From: Acetobacteraceae bacterium
GTDB taxonomy: Bacteria; Pseudomonadota; Alphaproteobacteria; Acetobacterales; Acetobacteraceae
NCBI GenBank assembly: GCA_947455205.1
Contig: CANGNF010000010.1
Span: 53,423-117,422, forward strand
DNA: 64,000 nt
Direction of reading: 5' to 3'
How positions within the stretch are numbered: the first letter of the stretch is position 1; each line of letters starts with the position of its first letter. A program made the translations under genes and the position numbers. Below the pieces are notes generated by a model. That model searched no databases. It saw only the letters and a list, made by a program, of their open reading frames with translations, and was not told the origin of the DNA. This document shows, one piece after another, positions 15,404-30,821 of this stretch.

Positions 15404-17161
15404 TCAGCGCGGCCGGCTCGGCCCCCGGCGCGGCGGCGCCGTCGGGCTGCGCTTGCGATGTTCCCGCGGCTCGCGCTGCTCACGCGGCGCTTCGCCGGCA
15501 TCGCGCGGCAGCGGCTGCATCGGCTCGATGCGGATTTCCGCATTCTCGCCGGTGGCCTTGCGGCTGGCGGTGTCGAAGCGCACCGCGGCATAGGGCGCCA
15601 CTTCGAACTGCGTCTCGTTCGGCATGATCCGGATGCGGCCGATCTCGGACCGCGTCACATGGCCGCGCCGGCACAGGAAGGGCAGCAGCCATTTCGGGTC
15701 GGCATTGCCGTCGCGGCCGACATCCATGTGGAACCAGATGCCTTCCTGGCCAGGCTCGCGCGGGCCGTCGCGCGGAATGCGCTCGTCGGTGCGCGGGTCG
15801 CGGTAGTCCGGCCGCTCGACGCGCTGCGGCCGCGGCTCGGCAATCTCCTCCGGCGCCGGCAGCGGGCCGCGCAGGGTACGGACCAGCGCGGCGGCCACCG
15901 CCTCCGGCCCGGCCTCGGCCAGGCGCGGGTCGGCCAACAGGGCGCGGGCCACGGCCAGGTCGGCCTCGTCCGCCGGCTCGCTGGCCAGCAGCACCGCCTT
16001 CTCGCCGATGCGCTCGGCGTCCTTGGCGCGCACCGCCTCGGCCGAGGGCGCCGGCCCCCAGGTCGCCTGGACCCGGGCGGCCTGCAGCAGGCGCTGCGCC
16101 AGGGTGCGGCGGGTATGCGGCACGATCAGCTGGCTGATGCCCTTGCGCCCGGCGCGGCCGGTGCGGCCGGAACGGTGCAGCAGCGTGTCGGGGTCGCGCG
16201 GCAACTCGGCATGGATCACCAGGCCCAGCTCCGGCAGGTCGATGCCGCGGGCGGCGACATCGGTCGCGACGCAGACCCGGGCGCGACCGTCGCGCAGGTT
16301 CTGCAGCGCGCGGGTCCGCTCCGCCTGGGACAGTTCGCCCGAGAGCGCCACGGTGGAGAAGCCGCGCTCCGTCAGGTTGCCGTGCAGCCGGTTGACCGAG
16401 GCGCGGGTGGCGCAGAACACCATGGCCAGGGCCGGGTCTTCCAGCCGCAGCAGGTTCACCACGGCGCGTTCCAGCTCATAGGGCGCCACCACGCAGGCGC
16501 GGTATTCGATGTCGGTGTGCTGCGGGTCGCCGCCGCCGACTTCCAGCCGCAGCGCGTCCTTCTGGTAGCCCTTGGCCAGCGCCGCGATGCCGCGCGGCAC
16601 GGTGGCCGAGAACATCAGCGTCCGCCGCTCGGCCGGGGTCTCCTCCAGGATCGCCTCAAGCTCCTCCTTGAAGCCGAGGTCGAGCATCTCGTCGGCCTCG
16701 TCCAGCACCACCACCCGCAGGTTGTCCGGCCGCAGGTTGGAGCGTTCCAGGTGGTCCCTCATGCGGCCGGGGGTGCCGACCACGATATGCGCGCCGGCAT
16801 TCAGCGCCCGGCGTTCCGCCAGCGGGTCCATGCCGCCGACCACGGAGACCACGCGGCCACCGGCGGCGGCGTACAGCCAGCTCAGCTCGGTCTTGACCTG
16901 CAGGGCCAGTTCGCGCGTCGGCGCCACGATCAGCGCCAGCGGCGCCCCGGCCGGCGGCAGCCGTTCCTCGCCGGCCATCAGCTCGGCGGCCATGGCCAGG
17001 CCATAGGCCACGGTCTTGCCGCTGCCGGTGCGGGCGGAAACCAGCAGGTCGCGGCCGGTGGTGGCCGGGTCCAGCACGGCGGCCTGCACCGGGGTGGCCT
17101 CGGCATAGCCACGCTCGGCCAGCGCGGCCTGAAGGGAAGCGGCCAGGTTGTTGAAGGGCAT
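15404..17161 (-). CDS. DEAD-box ATP-dependent RNA helicase with DbpA-type RNA-binding domain
   Basis: RNA helicase of 585 residues. The core begins at MPFNNLAASL with the Q-motif region ATPVQAAVL, Walker A SARTGSGKT (42-50), PTRELA, DEAD at 154-157, SATVPR and HRSGRTGRAGRKG. The C-terminal part (from about residue 440) resembles the DbpA/DeaD RNA-binding domain with LLPFLCRRG and is followed by a basic Arg/Pro-rich tail of about 40 residues. Likely role is ribosome assembly or RNA unwinding, as for DeaD/CsdA. The ATG at 17161 is chosen since the 49 preceding in-frame residues are not helicase-like. It is convergent with the acyltransferase gene (7 bases between stops). Confidence 0.9.
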   Translation of the reverse strand: MPFNNLAASLQAALAERGYAEATPVQAAVLDPATTGRDLLVSARTGSGKTVAYGLAMAAELMAGEERLPPAGAPLALIVAPTRELALQVKTELSWLYAAAGGRVVSVVGGMDPLAERRALNAGAHIVVGTPGRMRDHLERSNLRPDNLRVVVLDEADEMLDLGFKEELEAILEETPAERRTLMFSATVPRGIAALAKGYQKDALRLEVGGGDPQHTDIEYRACVVAPYELERAVVNLLRLEDPALAMVFCATRASVNRLHGNLTERGFSTVALSGELSQAERTRALQNLRDGRARVCVATDVAARGIDLPELGLVIHAELPRDPDTLLHRSGRTGRAGRKGISQLIVPHTRRTLAQRLLQAARVQATWGPAPSAEAVRAKDAERIGEKAVLLASEPADEADLAVARALLADPRLAEAGPEAVAAALVRTLRGPLPAPEEIAEPRPQRVERPDYRDPRTDERIPRDGPREPGQEGIWFHMDVGRDGNADPKWLLPFLCRRGHVTRSEIGRIRIMPNETQFEVAPYAAVRFDTASRKATGENAEIRIEPMQPLPRDAGEAPREQREPREHRKRSPTAPPRRGPSRPR

Positions 17162-17322
17162 GGGTGAACGGTATTCCAGAATCTCAAGGCGTCCCTTGGG
17201 CGGCGGGGCGCGGAAGGTCAAGCATTGCATGGCGGCATGAAGGAATGGCTGCCCCGCGTTCTTGCGCGGTCGCCCCGCGCATGGGACTGGTTGCGCCAGG
17301 AAACGCAACGGGAGAGCACGCC

Positions 17323-19419
<2,097 letters not shown>

Positions 19420-19430
19420 CGCCTGGTCTG

Positions 19431-20723
19431 TTACTCCGCCGGCTGCGCCTGCGCCGGCGGGGCGCCACCCACCGGCAGGCCCAGCCGCAGCGCCAGGCTG
19501 AGCAGCCGGTACACCGTCTTGAAGGCCAGCACCGGCAGCAGCGTTTGCCGGGTGCCGCGCAGGTTGCCGGCCAGCAGGCTGACCAGCCCGTCGCGCATCC
19601 GCAGCTTGTTGCTGGGCGCCAGGAACATCCGCCGCAGCGCCGGGGTGTTGATGCGGTAGATCAGCCAGCTGATCCGCGCCATGGCGTGGCGCAGGTCGCG
19701 CTCCATCCGGCGGGCGCGGGCGCGGCCGGCGGCGGGGTCGTCCAGCCAGGCATCAGCCACCTCGGCGCCCATCTCGCCGGCCGTCATCGCCAGCAGCACG
19801 CCGCTGGAGAACACCGGGTCCACGAAGGCGAAGCTGTCGCCGATCATCGCCCAGCCCTCCCCCCAGCTGCGCGCCGCGTCGTAGGAGAAGTTGCCGGTGC
19901 TGGTCACGCCGCCCAGGCGCTCGGCGCCCCGCATGCGTGCGCTGACGCTGGGGCTCGAATCCAGCCGGGCCTGGAACAGCTGCTCCGGCGTGCCCTTGCG
20001 GCCCTTGAATGCCGCCTGGTTGCCGACGAAGCCCACGCTCATCACGTCGTCCGGCAGCGGGATCAGCCAGAACCAGCCATCCTCGGCCAGGTGGACGCTG
20101 ATGAAGCCCTCCAGCTCGCCACCCCGCCGCGCCACACCGCGGTAATGCGCGAACAGCGCGGCCGTGTTGTTGTGCTTGTTGGCCCGGCGGGTGCCGAGCT
20201 TGCTGGCCAGCAGCGTGTCGCGGCCGGAGGCATCCAGCACATAACGGGCGGCATACTGGCGCTCGGCGCCGTCTGGCCCGATGGCGGTGACCAGGCTGCG
20301 CTCCTGCCCGAAGCTGATCCCGGTGACGCGGGTCTGCTCCGCCACCCGGGCGCCACGCGCGGCGGCGGTCCGGAACAGCAGCGTGTCGAACTCGGCGCGC
20401 GGCACCTGCCAGCTGCTGGTGAACACCTTGTCCAGCCCATCGACGAAGGCGTAGCGCACCTGCTGGCCGGTGGCGTCGGAGACGAACTCGGCGCCCGGCT
20501 TGGGCACGCCCAGCGCCCCGACTTCCGCGGTGATGCCCAGCCGGTCGAAGATGGCGGTGTTGCGCGGCAGCAGGCTTTCCCCGATGTGGAAGCGCGGGTG
20601 GCTGGCCTTTTCCAGCAGCACCACGTCGCGGCCACGTTCCGCCAGCAGCGCGGCGGCGGTGCAGCCGGCCGGGCCGCCGCCAACCACCAGGATATCGCAG
20701 GGCTCGGCCGGGGCGCTTGTCAT
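19431..20723 (-). CDS. Flavin-dependent halogenase-like FAD oxidoreductase
   Basis: FAD-binding monooxygenase-fold protein of 430 residues. It has the dinucleotide-binding GGGPAG (15-20) and the GES motif HIGESLLPRN. Three features point to the flavin-dependent halogenase branch: WFWLIP at 217-222 (the WxWxIP motif), the FxxPxxSxG pattern FVDPVFSSG (300-308), and Lys75 in PKPGAEF, where halogenases have the lysine that handles hypohalous acid. Related reductases without halogenation activity also exist, so the activity is a prediction. It needs a separate flavin reductase, not seen here. It ends with TAA 11 bases from the convergent FadB-type gene. Proximity to the APE operon suggests, but does not prove, pigment tailoring. 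Confidence 0.7.
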   Translation of the reverse strand: MTSAPAEPCDILVVGGGPAGCTAAALLAERGRDVVLLEKASHPRFHIGESLLPRNTAIFDRLGITAEVGALGVPKPGAEFVSDATGQQVRYAFVDGLDKVFTSSWQVPRAEFDTLLFRTAAARGARVAEQTRVTGISFGQERSLVTAIGPDGAERQYAARYVLDASGRDTLLASKLGTRRANKHNNTAALFAHYRGVARRGGELEGFISVHLAEDGWFWLIPLPDDVMSVGFVGNQAAFKGRKGTPEQLFQARLDSSPSVSARMRGAERLGGVTSTGNFSYDAARSWGEGWAMIGDSFAFVDPVFSSGVLLAMTAGEMGAEVADAWLDDPAAGRARARRMERDLRHAMARISWLIYRINTPALRRMFLAPSNKLRMRDGLVSLLAGNLRGTRQTLLPVLAFKTVYRLLSLALRLGLPVGGAPPAQAQPAE

Positions 20724-20868
20724 GATGGTATTCTAAACCGGCCGGCCCGGCCCCAAGTCAAGCCGATTGCCCCCGCCCCGCATCGGCAGGACTGGCGGTG
20801 GCGGCGCCGCCACACCATGATGGGTGGGGCGCCGCGGCGCCTTCAATGACTGGCGCTTGGGAAGACAC
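20724..20868. other. Divergent intergenic region with two GC-rich perfect palindromes
   Basis: The gap between the halogenase-like gene (-) and the lipoprotein hydrolase gene (+) contains a perfect 16-base palindrome GTGGCGGCGCCGCCAC at 20798-20813 and a 14-base palindrome GGCGCCGCGGCGCC starting near 20827. Either could be an operator, or they may simply reflect high GC content. No clear promoter hexamers are seen. Confidence 0.3.
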
Positions 20869-21843
20869 GTGCGGCCGCTGCTGCTGTTGATGTTGTTGCT
20901 CGCCGCCGGTTGCACCCCGGTCACCATGGCCGCCGGCCCCGCCGTGACGGAACCACGGCTGGGCGAGGCCGCCTTCACCATGGCCGATGGCGCCCGCCTG
21001 CCCTACCGGGCCTGGCTGCCGGAGGCCGCGCCGCGCGCGGTCATCCTGGGCGTCCATGGCTTCGGCGATTATTCCGTGAACTACCTGGACCTGCCGGCGC
21101 CGCTGTTCACCGGCCAAGGCGTGGCGCTGTACGCCTACGACCAGCGCGGCTTCGGCGCGGCGCCGAATCGTGGCTACTGGCCGGGTGCCGAAACCCTGGT
21201 GGCCGATGCGGTGGAGGTGGCCCGACTGCTGCGGGCCCGGCACCCCGGCGTGCCGCTGTACCTGATGGGCGAGAGCATGGGCGTGGCCGTGCTGCTGGCC
21301 GCCGCCACCAGCGCCGCGCCGCCGCCGGTGGACGGCTACATCCTGCAATCCCCGGCGGTACGCGGCCGCCAGGCCATCGGCCCCATCCTCAGCGGCCTGC
21401 TGGAGGCGGTGGGGCATACCGTGCCCGCCCTGTCGTTCCAGAATTCCAGCGGCAGCATCACGCCCACCGACAATGTGGAGGCGATGCGCCGCTGGAGCCG
21501 CGACCCGCTGACCACCAAGGAAATCCGCGTGGATGCGATGTACGGCCTGGTCGGGTTGATGGACCAGGCGGTGGCGGCGCTGCCGCGCTTCGCCGCCCCG
21601 GCGCTGGTGCTGTACGGCGGGCGCGACGACCTGGTGCCGGACCGGATCGTGCGGCGCACGCTGCGCGCCATGGCGCCCGGCGCGCCGGTGCGCGTGGCCT
21701 TCTACCCCGAGGGTTTCCACCTGCTGCTGCGCGACCGCGAACGTGCGAAGGTGGCCGCCGACATCCTGGCCTGGATGGCCGACCACGACGCCGCGCTGCC
21801 AAGCGGCGCCGAGGTGACGAAACGCGAGGAGGATACGCGATGA
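20869..21843 (+). CDS. Lipoprotein alpha/beta hydrolase (monoacylglycerol lipase-like)
   Basis: Predicted lipoprotein of 324 residues: MRPLLLLMLLLAAGC places the lipidated cysteine at residue 15. The remainder is an alpha/beta hydrolase with GVHGFGDYS (oxyanion region), DQRGFG, nucleophile Ser136 in MGESMG, the acid Asp in GGRDDLVPD and the histidine in EGFHLLLRD. It resembles monoacylglycerol lipases and lysophospholipases and would act at the envelope. The GTG at 20869 is chosen because it makes a perfect lipoprotein signal; an ATG at 20824 would bury it. The stop overlaps the next gene (ATGA), so the two are co-expressed. Confidence 0.83.
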   Translation: MRPLLLLMLLLAAGCTPVTMAAGPAVTEPRLGEAAFTMADGARLPYRAWLPEAAPRAVILGVHGFGDYSVNYLDLPAPLFTGQGVALYAYDQRGFGAAPNRGYWPGAETLVADAVEVARLLRARHPGVPLYLMGESMGVAVLLAAATSAAPPPVDGYILQSPAVRGRQAIGPILSGLLEAVGHTVPALSFQNSSGSITPTDNVEAMRRWSRDPLTTKEIRVDAMYGLVGLMDQAVAALPRFAAPALVLYGGRDDLVPDRIVRRTLRAMAPGAPVRVAFYPEGFHLLLRDRERAKVAADILAWMADHDAALPSGAEVTKREEDTR

Positions 21844-22649
21844 AGCTGGCGACACTGGACAAGCCGCTGAACACCCTGCTGCTGGACGAACCCTTCGACG
21901 GCGTGCTGGTGGTGACGCTGAACCGGCCGCAGCGCGCCAACGCCTTCACGTCCGAGATGGCGCACGAGATCATCCATGTCTTCGCGGCGCTGGAAGCCGA
22001 GCCGGAAGCGTATCGCTGCGTGGTGCTGACCGCGGCCGGCGATCGCGCCTTCTGCGCCGGCGCCGACCTGAAGGAGCGCGACGGCATGACCGATGCCGAT
22101 TTCCGCGCTCAGCACTACCTGTATGAGCGCTGCTTCCGCGCCGTCGGCGCCTGCCCGCCGCCGCTGATCGCGGCACTGAACGGCGCGGCCTTCGCCGGGG
22201 GCCTGGAGATCGCGCTGCAATGCGACTTCGCCTACGCCAGCGAAACCGCCCGCTTCGCGCTGACCGAGGTGACGCGCGGGATCATGCCCGGCGGCGGCGG
22301 CACGCAGATGCTGCCGCGCAGCATCGGCGAACGGCGGGCGAAGGAACTGATCTTCACCGGCCGCCCGTTCACGGCGCAGGAGGCCTTCGACTGGGGCCTG
22401 GTCAACAAGCTCTGCGCGCCGGGCACGGTGCTGGAGGAAGTGCTGGGCGTGGCGCGCACCATCTGCGCCAACGCGCCGATCAGCGTGCGCCAGGCGAAGA
22501 AGTCCATCTCCACGGGCATGCAGATGGACAAGGCCAGCGGCATGCTGTTCGAGATCGAGGCCTACTACCAGCTGATCCCGACCGAGGACCGGATCGAGGG
22601 GATCAACGCCTACGTCGAAAAGCGCACGCCGGTGTTCAAAGGGCGGTGA
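21840..22649 (+). CDS. Enoyl-CoA hydratase/isomerase family protein (crotonase)
   Basis: Crotonase-fold protein of 269 residues with FCAGADLKERDG (oxyanion hole) and GIMPGGGGTQMLPR; the second catalytic position reads TEVTRGIMPGGGG, with Glu present, so hydratase activity is plausible. GAGGAGG lies eight bases before the ATG at 21840. It overlaps the lipoprotein hydrolase gene by four bases. Substrate cannot be told; methylglutaconyl-CoA hydratase-like members have similar motifs. A rho-independent terminator follows directly. Confidence 0.87.
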   Translation: MKLATLDKPLNTLLLDEPFDGVLVVTLNRPQRANAFTSEMAHEIIHVFAALEAEPEAYRCVVLTAAGDRAFCAGADLKERDGMTDADFRAQHYLYERCFRAVGACPPPLIAALNGAAFAGGLEIALQCDFAYASETARFALTEVTRGIMPGGGGTQMLPRSIGERRAKELIFTGRPFTAQEAFDWGLVNKLCAPGTVLEEVLGVARTICANAPISVRQAKKSISTGMQMDKASGMLFEIEAYYQLIPTEDRIEGINAYVEKRTPVFKGR

Positions 22650-22658
22650 CCGGGTTGA

Positions 22659-22681
22659 GGGGGGCGTTACCGCCCCCCTTT
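22659..22681 (+). terminator. Rho-independent terminator after the enoyl-CoA hydratase gene
   Basis: GGGGGGCG (22659-22666), loop TTAC, CGCCCCCC (22671-22678), followed by TTT. It is a perfect eight-base-pair GC stem placed ten bases after the stop codon. The U-run is short. It works on the plus strand; the minus strand has no T-run. Confidence 0.75.
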
Positions 22682-22691
22682 CGGCGCTCAG

Positions 22692-22756
22692 CGCGGCAGC
22701 GTGCTGACCGCGTTACCGCGGCAGCGTGCTGACCGCGTTACCGCGGCAGCGTGCTG
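22692..22756. repeat. 25-bp tandem repeat (2.6 copies) at the 3' end of gltD
   Basis: The unit CGCGGCAGCGTGCTGACCGC plus GTTAC occurs at 22692-22716 and 22717-22741 without change; a third, partial copy (15 bases) at 22742-22756 lies inside the gltD coding end. Each full unit contains a stop codon TAA in the gltD frame direction, so the duplicated copies repeat the last codons of gltD beyond its stop. It is a local tandem duplication, not a CRISPR (no spacers). Confidence 0.9.
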
Positions 22757-24186
22757 CTGCCCATCAGGAACTCATCCACCGCGCGGGCGCATTGCCGGCC
22801 CTCGCGGATGGCCCAGACCACCAGCGACTGCCCACGCCGCATGTCGCCGGCGCTGAACACCTTGTCCACGCTGGTGCGGTAGTCCTCGGTGTTCGCGGCC
22901 ACATTGCCGCGACCGTCCAGCTTCACGCCGGCAGCTTCCAGCAGGCCGGGCTTCTTCGGGCCCAGGAAGCCCATGGCCAGCAGCACCAAGTCGGCCTCCA
23001 GCGTGAACTCGCTGCCCGCCACTTCCTGCATCTGCATCCGGCCACCCTTGCTGACCCATTCCACCCGCACGCAATCCAGCGCGGTGACGCGGCCATTCTC
23101 GGTGCGCGCGTTCTTGGTCAGCACGGACCAGTCGCGCGCGCAGCCTTCATGGTGCGCCGGGGCGGTGCGCAGCTTGTTCGGCCAATTCGGCCAGGACAGC
23201 GCCTTGTTCTCGCGCTCCGGCGGCTTCGGCATGATCTCGATCTGGGTGATCGAAGCGGCGCCATGCCGCGCCGAGGTGCCAATGCAGTCGGCGCCGGTGT
23301 CGCCACCGCCGATGACCACCACATGCTTGCCCTTGGCGGTCAGCGTGCCCCGCGGCGCGGCGCGGTCTTCGGTGTCGCCGGCGACGCGCTTGTTCTGCTG
23401 CGTCAGGAAGTCCATCGCGTAGTGGATGCCCTCCACCTCGCGGTTCGGGATCTCCAGGTTGCGCGGCCACTCGGCGCCGCCGCTCAGCACCACCGCGTCG
23501 TAGCCCAGCACAAGCACTTCCATCGGCAGCGTATTGCCGACCTCGACGCCGGTCAGGAACTGCACGCCCTCCGCCTGCATCTGCTGCATGCGGCGGTCGA
23601 TCAGGTGCTTCTCCATCTTGAAGTCGGGAATGCCGTAGCGCAGCAGCCCGCCGACCCGGTCGTTCTTCTCGAACAGCGTCACGCTGTGGCCGGCGCGGGC
23701 CAGCTGCTGCGCCGCGGCCATGCCGGCCGGGCCACTGCCCACCACCGCCACGCGCTTGCCGGTCTTCCGCGCCGGCACCTGCGGCACGATCCAGCCTTCC
23801 TCCCACCCCTTGTCGACGATCGCGCATTCGATCGACTTGATGGTGACCGGCATGTCCTGGATGTTCAGCGTGCAGCTGGCCTCGCACGGCGCGGGGCAGA
23901 TGCGGCCGGTGAACTCCGGGAAGTTGTTGGTGCTGTGCAGCGTCTCCAGCGCGGATTGCCACTGGTTGCGATAAACCAGGTCATTCCAGTCCGGGATCAT
24001 GTTGTTCACCGGACAGCCGTTGTGGCAGTACGGAATCCCGCAATTCATGCAGCGCGCGGCCTGGCCGTGCAGCTGCTCGGCCGGCAACGGGGTGACGTAT
24101 TCCTTGTAGTTGTGGATCCGCTCCTCCGGCTTGATGTAGCCGCGGTCGGCACGCTCGATCTCGAGGAATCCGGTTGGCTTGCCCAT
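22738..24186 (-). CDS. gltD: Glutamate synthase small subunit (NADPH)
   Basis: Small subunit of NADPH glutamate synthase, 482 residues, usual length. The N-terminal part binds two [4Fe-4S] clusters with cysteines in [17 protein letters not shown] and [11 protein letters not shown]. It is followed by an FAD-binding [14 protein letters not shown] and an NADPH-binding [11 protein letters not shown]. It passes electrons from NADPH to the large subunit. The ATG at 24186 lies 11 bases after the gltB stop, so they form one operon. Its last codons are duplicated in tandem downstream of the stop. Confidence 0.96.
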   Translation of the reverse strand: MGKPTGFLEIERADRGYIKPEERIHNYKEYVTPLPAEQLHGQAARCMNCGIPYCHNGCPVNNMIPDWNDLVYRNQWQSALETLHSTNNFPEFTGRICPAPCEASCTLNIQDMPVTIKSIECAIVDKGWEEGWIVPQVPARKTGKRVAVVGSGPAGMAAAQQLARAGHSVTLFEKNDRVGGLLRYGIPDFKMEKHLIDRRMQQMQAEGVQFLTGVEVGNTLPMEVLVLGYDAVVLSGGAEWPRNLEIPNREVEGIHYAMDFLTQQNKRVAGDTEDRAAPRGTLTAKGKHVVVIGGGDTGADCIGTSARHGAASITQIEIMPKPPERENKALSWPNWPNKLRTAPAHHEGCARDWSVLTKNARTENGRVTALDCVRVEWVSKGGRMQMQEVAGSEFTLEADLVLLAMGFLGPKKPGLLEAAGVKLDGRGNVAANTEDYRTSVDKVFSAGDMRRGQSLVVWAIREGRQCARAVDEFLMGSSTLPR

Positions 24187-24197
24187 GACTGCTACCC

Positions 24198-28838
<4,641 letters not shown>

Positions 28839-29182
28839 GTGATTGCTCTCGAACGGCCGCGGACGCGGGTATAGGTAAAGGACAGGCTTCCAAGGTCCCG
28901 GCAGCGGCCCGAACAGGCCAGCCGGTAACCATGGAGTGAATGCTCAGCCTAGCCCATACAGGCAGCCCGCCCGGGCGCAAAGCCCTTCGGTGGGGGTCGG
29001 CCTCTCGCCCCAGGGCTCCCGCGGCCCAGGCCTCCCCGGCTGCTCGCCACCCGCATCGGCTTCCGTGCCGGAATCGGCAGGCCAGGCCAGCCCGCGGCCG
29101 CCTGGGGGCAGCCCCGCGCCGGCGGCGCTTGACCCGCCGGGTCACGGCACGCGATGTCGGCGGCGTACCGGGGGAAACACCC
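28839..29182. other. 344-base divergent intergenic region between gltB and a binding-protein gene
   Basis: No credible gene is seen. On the minus strand a TATACC box lies about 35 bases before the gltB start, with a poorly spaced TTGGAA upstream; on the plus strand TTGACC occurs about 55 bases before the binding-protein ATG but its -10 partner is weak. The rest is GC-rich without clear repeats. It presumably holds the two divergent promoters. Confidence 0.4.
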
Positions 29183-30760
29183 ATGAAACGCCGTCACCTG
29201 CTACTGGCCAGCGCCACGCTGGCCGCGCCGCGCCTTGCCCTCGGCCAGGGCGCGCGGGTGCTGAAATTCATCCCGCAATCCGACCTGGCGGTGTTCGACC
29301 CGGTCTGGGGCAGTTCCTACGTCACCCGCAACCACGGGATGATGGTCTACGACACGCTCTACGGCCTGGACGACCAGTACCGCGTGCAGCCCCAGATGGC
29401 GGCGGGGCACGAGGTCGCGGCCGACGGCCTGGCCTGGACCATCACCCTGCGCCACGGCCTGCGCTGGCACGACGGCGAGCCGGTGCGCGCCGCCGATTGC
29501 GTCGCCAGCATCACCCGCTGGTGGCGGCGCGACGGCTTCGGCCAGGCGCTGGCGGCGGCCACCGACGCCGTGGAGGCGCTGGACGACCAGCGGCTGCGCT
29601 TCCGCCTCAGGCGCCCCTTCCCGCTGCTGCTCCACGCCCTGGGCAAGCCGGGCAGCCCGGTCTGCGTGATGATGCCGGCGCGGGTGGCGGCGACCTCTCC
29701 CTTCGAGCAGATCCGCGACTACACCGGCTCGGGCCCGTTCCGGCTGAAGCTGGACGAGCGGGTGCCCGGCGCACGCCTGGTCTATGAGCGATTCGCCGGC
29801 TACCAGCCGCGCGAGGCGGGCACGCCAAGCTTCACCGCCGGGCCGAAGCGGGCCTTCTTCGACCGGGTGGAATGGCATGTCATGCCGGACCCCTCCACCG
29901 CCGCCGCCGCGCTGCAGGCCGGCGAGATGGACTGGTGGGAGAACCCGCAGGCCGACCTGCTGCCGCTGCTGGAACGCGACCGCCGCCTGGTGGTGCCGCC
30001 GCCCGACCCGGCCGGCTATATGGCGGTGATGCGCTGCAACCACCTGCACGCGCCGTTCGACAACCCGGCCATCCGCCGCGCCGTGCTGCCGGCGGTGGTG
30101 CAGGCGGACTTCATGCGCGCCGTGGCCGGCGATGGCGAGAATCGCTGGCGCGACGGCGTCGGCTTCTTCTGCCCCGGCACCCCCATGGCCAGCGAAGCCG
30201 GCATGCAGGCGCTGGTCGGGCCGCGCGACATCGCCGCCGCCAGGCGCGCCCTGGCTGAGGCCGGCTACAAGGGCGAGAAGGTGGTGGTGCTCTCGCCCGG
30301 CGACTTCCCCAGCCTGAAGGGGCTGGCCGAGGTGGGCGGCGACATGCTGAAGCGCATCGGCTTCAACGTGGATTATCAATCCATGGACTGGGGCACCATG
30401 CTGCAACGCCTGGCCAAGCAGGAACCGGCGGACCAGGGCGGCTGGAGCGTGTTCTTCACCTTCTGGTCCGGGCTGGACCAGCTGAACCCGGCGGTCCACG
30501 CCATGCTGCGCGGCAATGGCCGCGATGCGCCCAGCCGCGGCTGGCCCAGCAGCCCGGCGCTGGAAGCCCTGCGCGACCAATGGCTGGCGGCGGCGGACGA
30601 GGCCACCCAGCGGACCCTCGCGGAACGTATGCAGGCCCAGGCCTTCGCCGACCTGCCCTATGTGCCGCTGGGCCAGATGCTGGCCCGCACCGCCCATCGG
30701 CGAGACCTGCTGGACGTGCTGCAGGGCTTCGCCATCTTCTGGAACGCGCGGAAGGGCTAG
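29183..30760 (+). CDS. Oligopeptide/dipeptide-type ABC transporter substrate-binding protein
   Basis: Periplasmic binding protein of 525 residues in the SBP_bac_5 (DppA/OppA) family. The signal peptide is MKRRHLLLASATLAAPRLALG; the mature part shows LRWHDGEPVRAADCVASI, a family hallmark. An in-frame reading extends upstream to 28940, but the ATG at 29183 carries the signal peptide. The substrate may be peptides, glutathione, nickel or opines. No permease or ATPase gene is adjacent, so the rest of the transporter is elsewhere or the protein is an orphan. Confidence 0.88.
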   Translation: MKRRHLLLASATLAAPRLALGQGARVLKFIPQSDLAVFDPVWGSSYVTRNHGMMVYDTLYGLDDQYRVQPQMAAGHEVAADGLAWTITLRHGLRWHDGEPVRAADCVASITRWWRRDGFGQALAAATDAVEALDDQRLRFRLRRPFPLLLHALGKPGSPVCVMMPARVAATSPFEQIRDYTGSGPFRLKLDERVPGARLVYERFAGYQPREAGTPSFTAGPKRAFFDRVEWHVMPDPSTAAAALQAGEMDWWENPQADLLPLLERDRRLVVPPPDPAGYMAVMRCNHLHAPFDNPAIRRAVLPAVVQADFMRAVAGDGENRWRDGVGFFCPGTPMASEAGMQALVGPRDIAAARRALAEAGYKGEKVVVLSPGDFPSLKGLAEVGGDMLKRIGFNVDYQSMDWGTMLQRLAKQEPADQGGWSVFFTFWSGLDQLNPAVHAMLRGNGRDAPSRGWPSSPALEALRDQWLAAADEATQRTLAERMQAQAFADLPYVPLGQMLARTAHRRDLLDVLQGFAIFWNARKG

Positions 30761-30774
30761 ACGCTGTTTTTTGA

Positions 30775-30821
30775 GCGGCTGATTCACGTCGCCGGTGAGT
30801 CCACCGGCGACGATCAGGCGC
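30775..30821. repeat. 47-bp palindromic repeat, copy 1
   Basis: It contains a perfect nine-base-pair hairpin TCGCCGGTG-AGTC-CACCGGCGA (30789-30810) inside outer CTGAT/ATCAG arms. It lies between the convergent stop codons of the binding-protein gene and the oxidoreductase gene. The same element, 42 of 47 bases identical and in the same orientation, recurs at 32886-32932. It may act as a transcription end signal for both genes. Confidence 0.75.

Noticed and set aside
22692..22756. Possible CRISPR array from short repeats
   Set aside because: The units are directly adjacent without spacers, and only 2.6 copies exist, so it is a tandem duplication.
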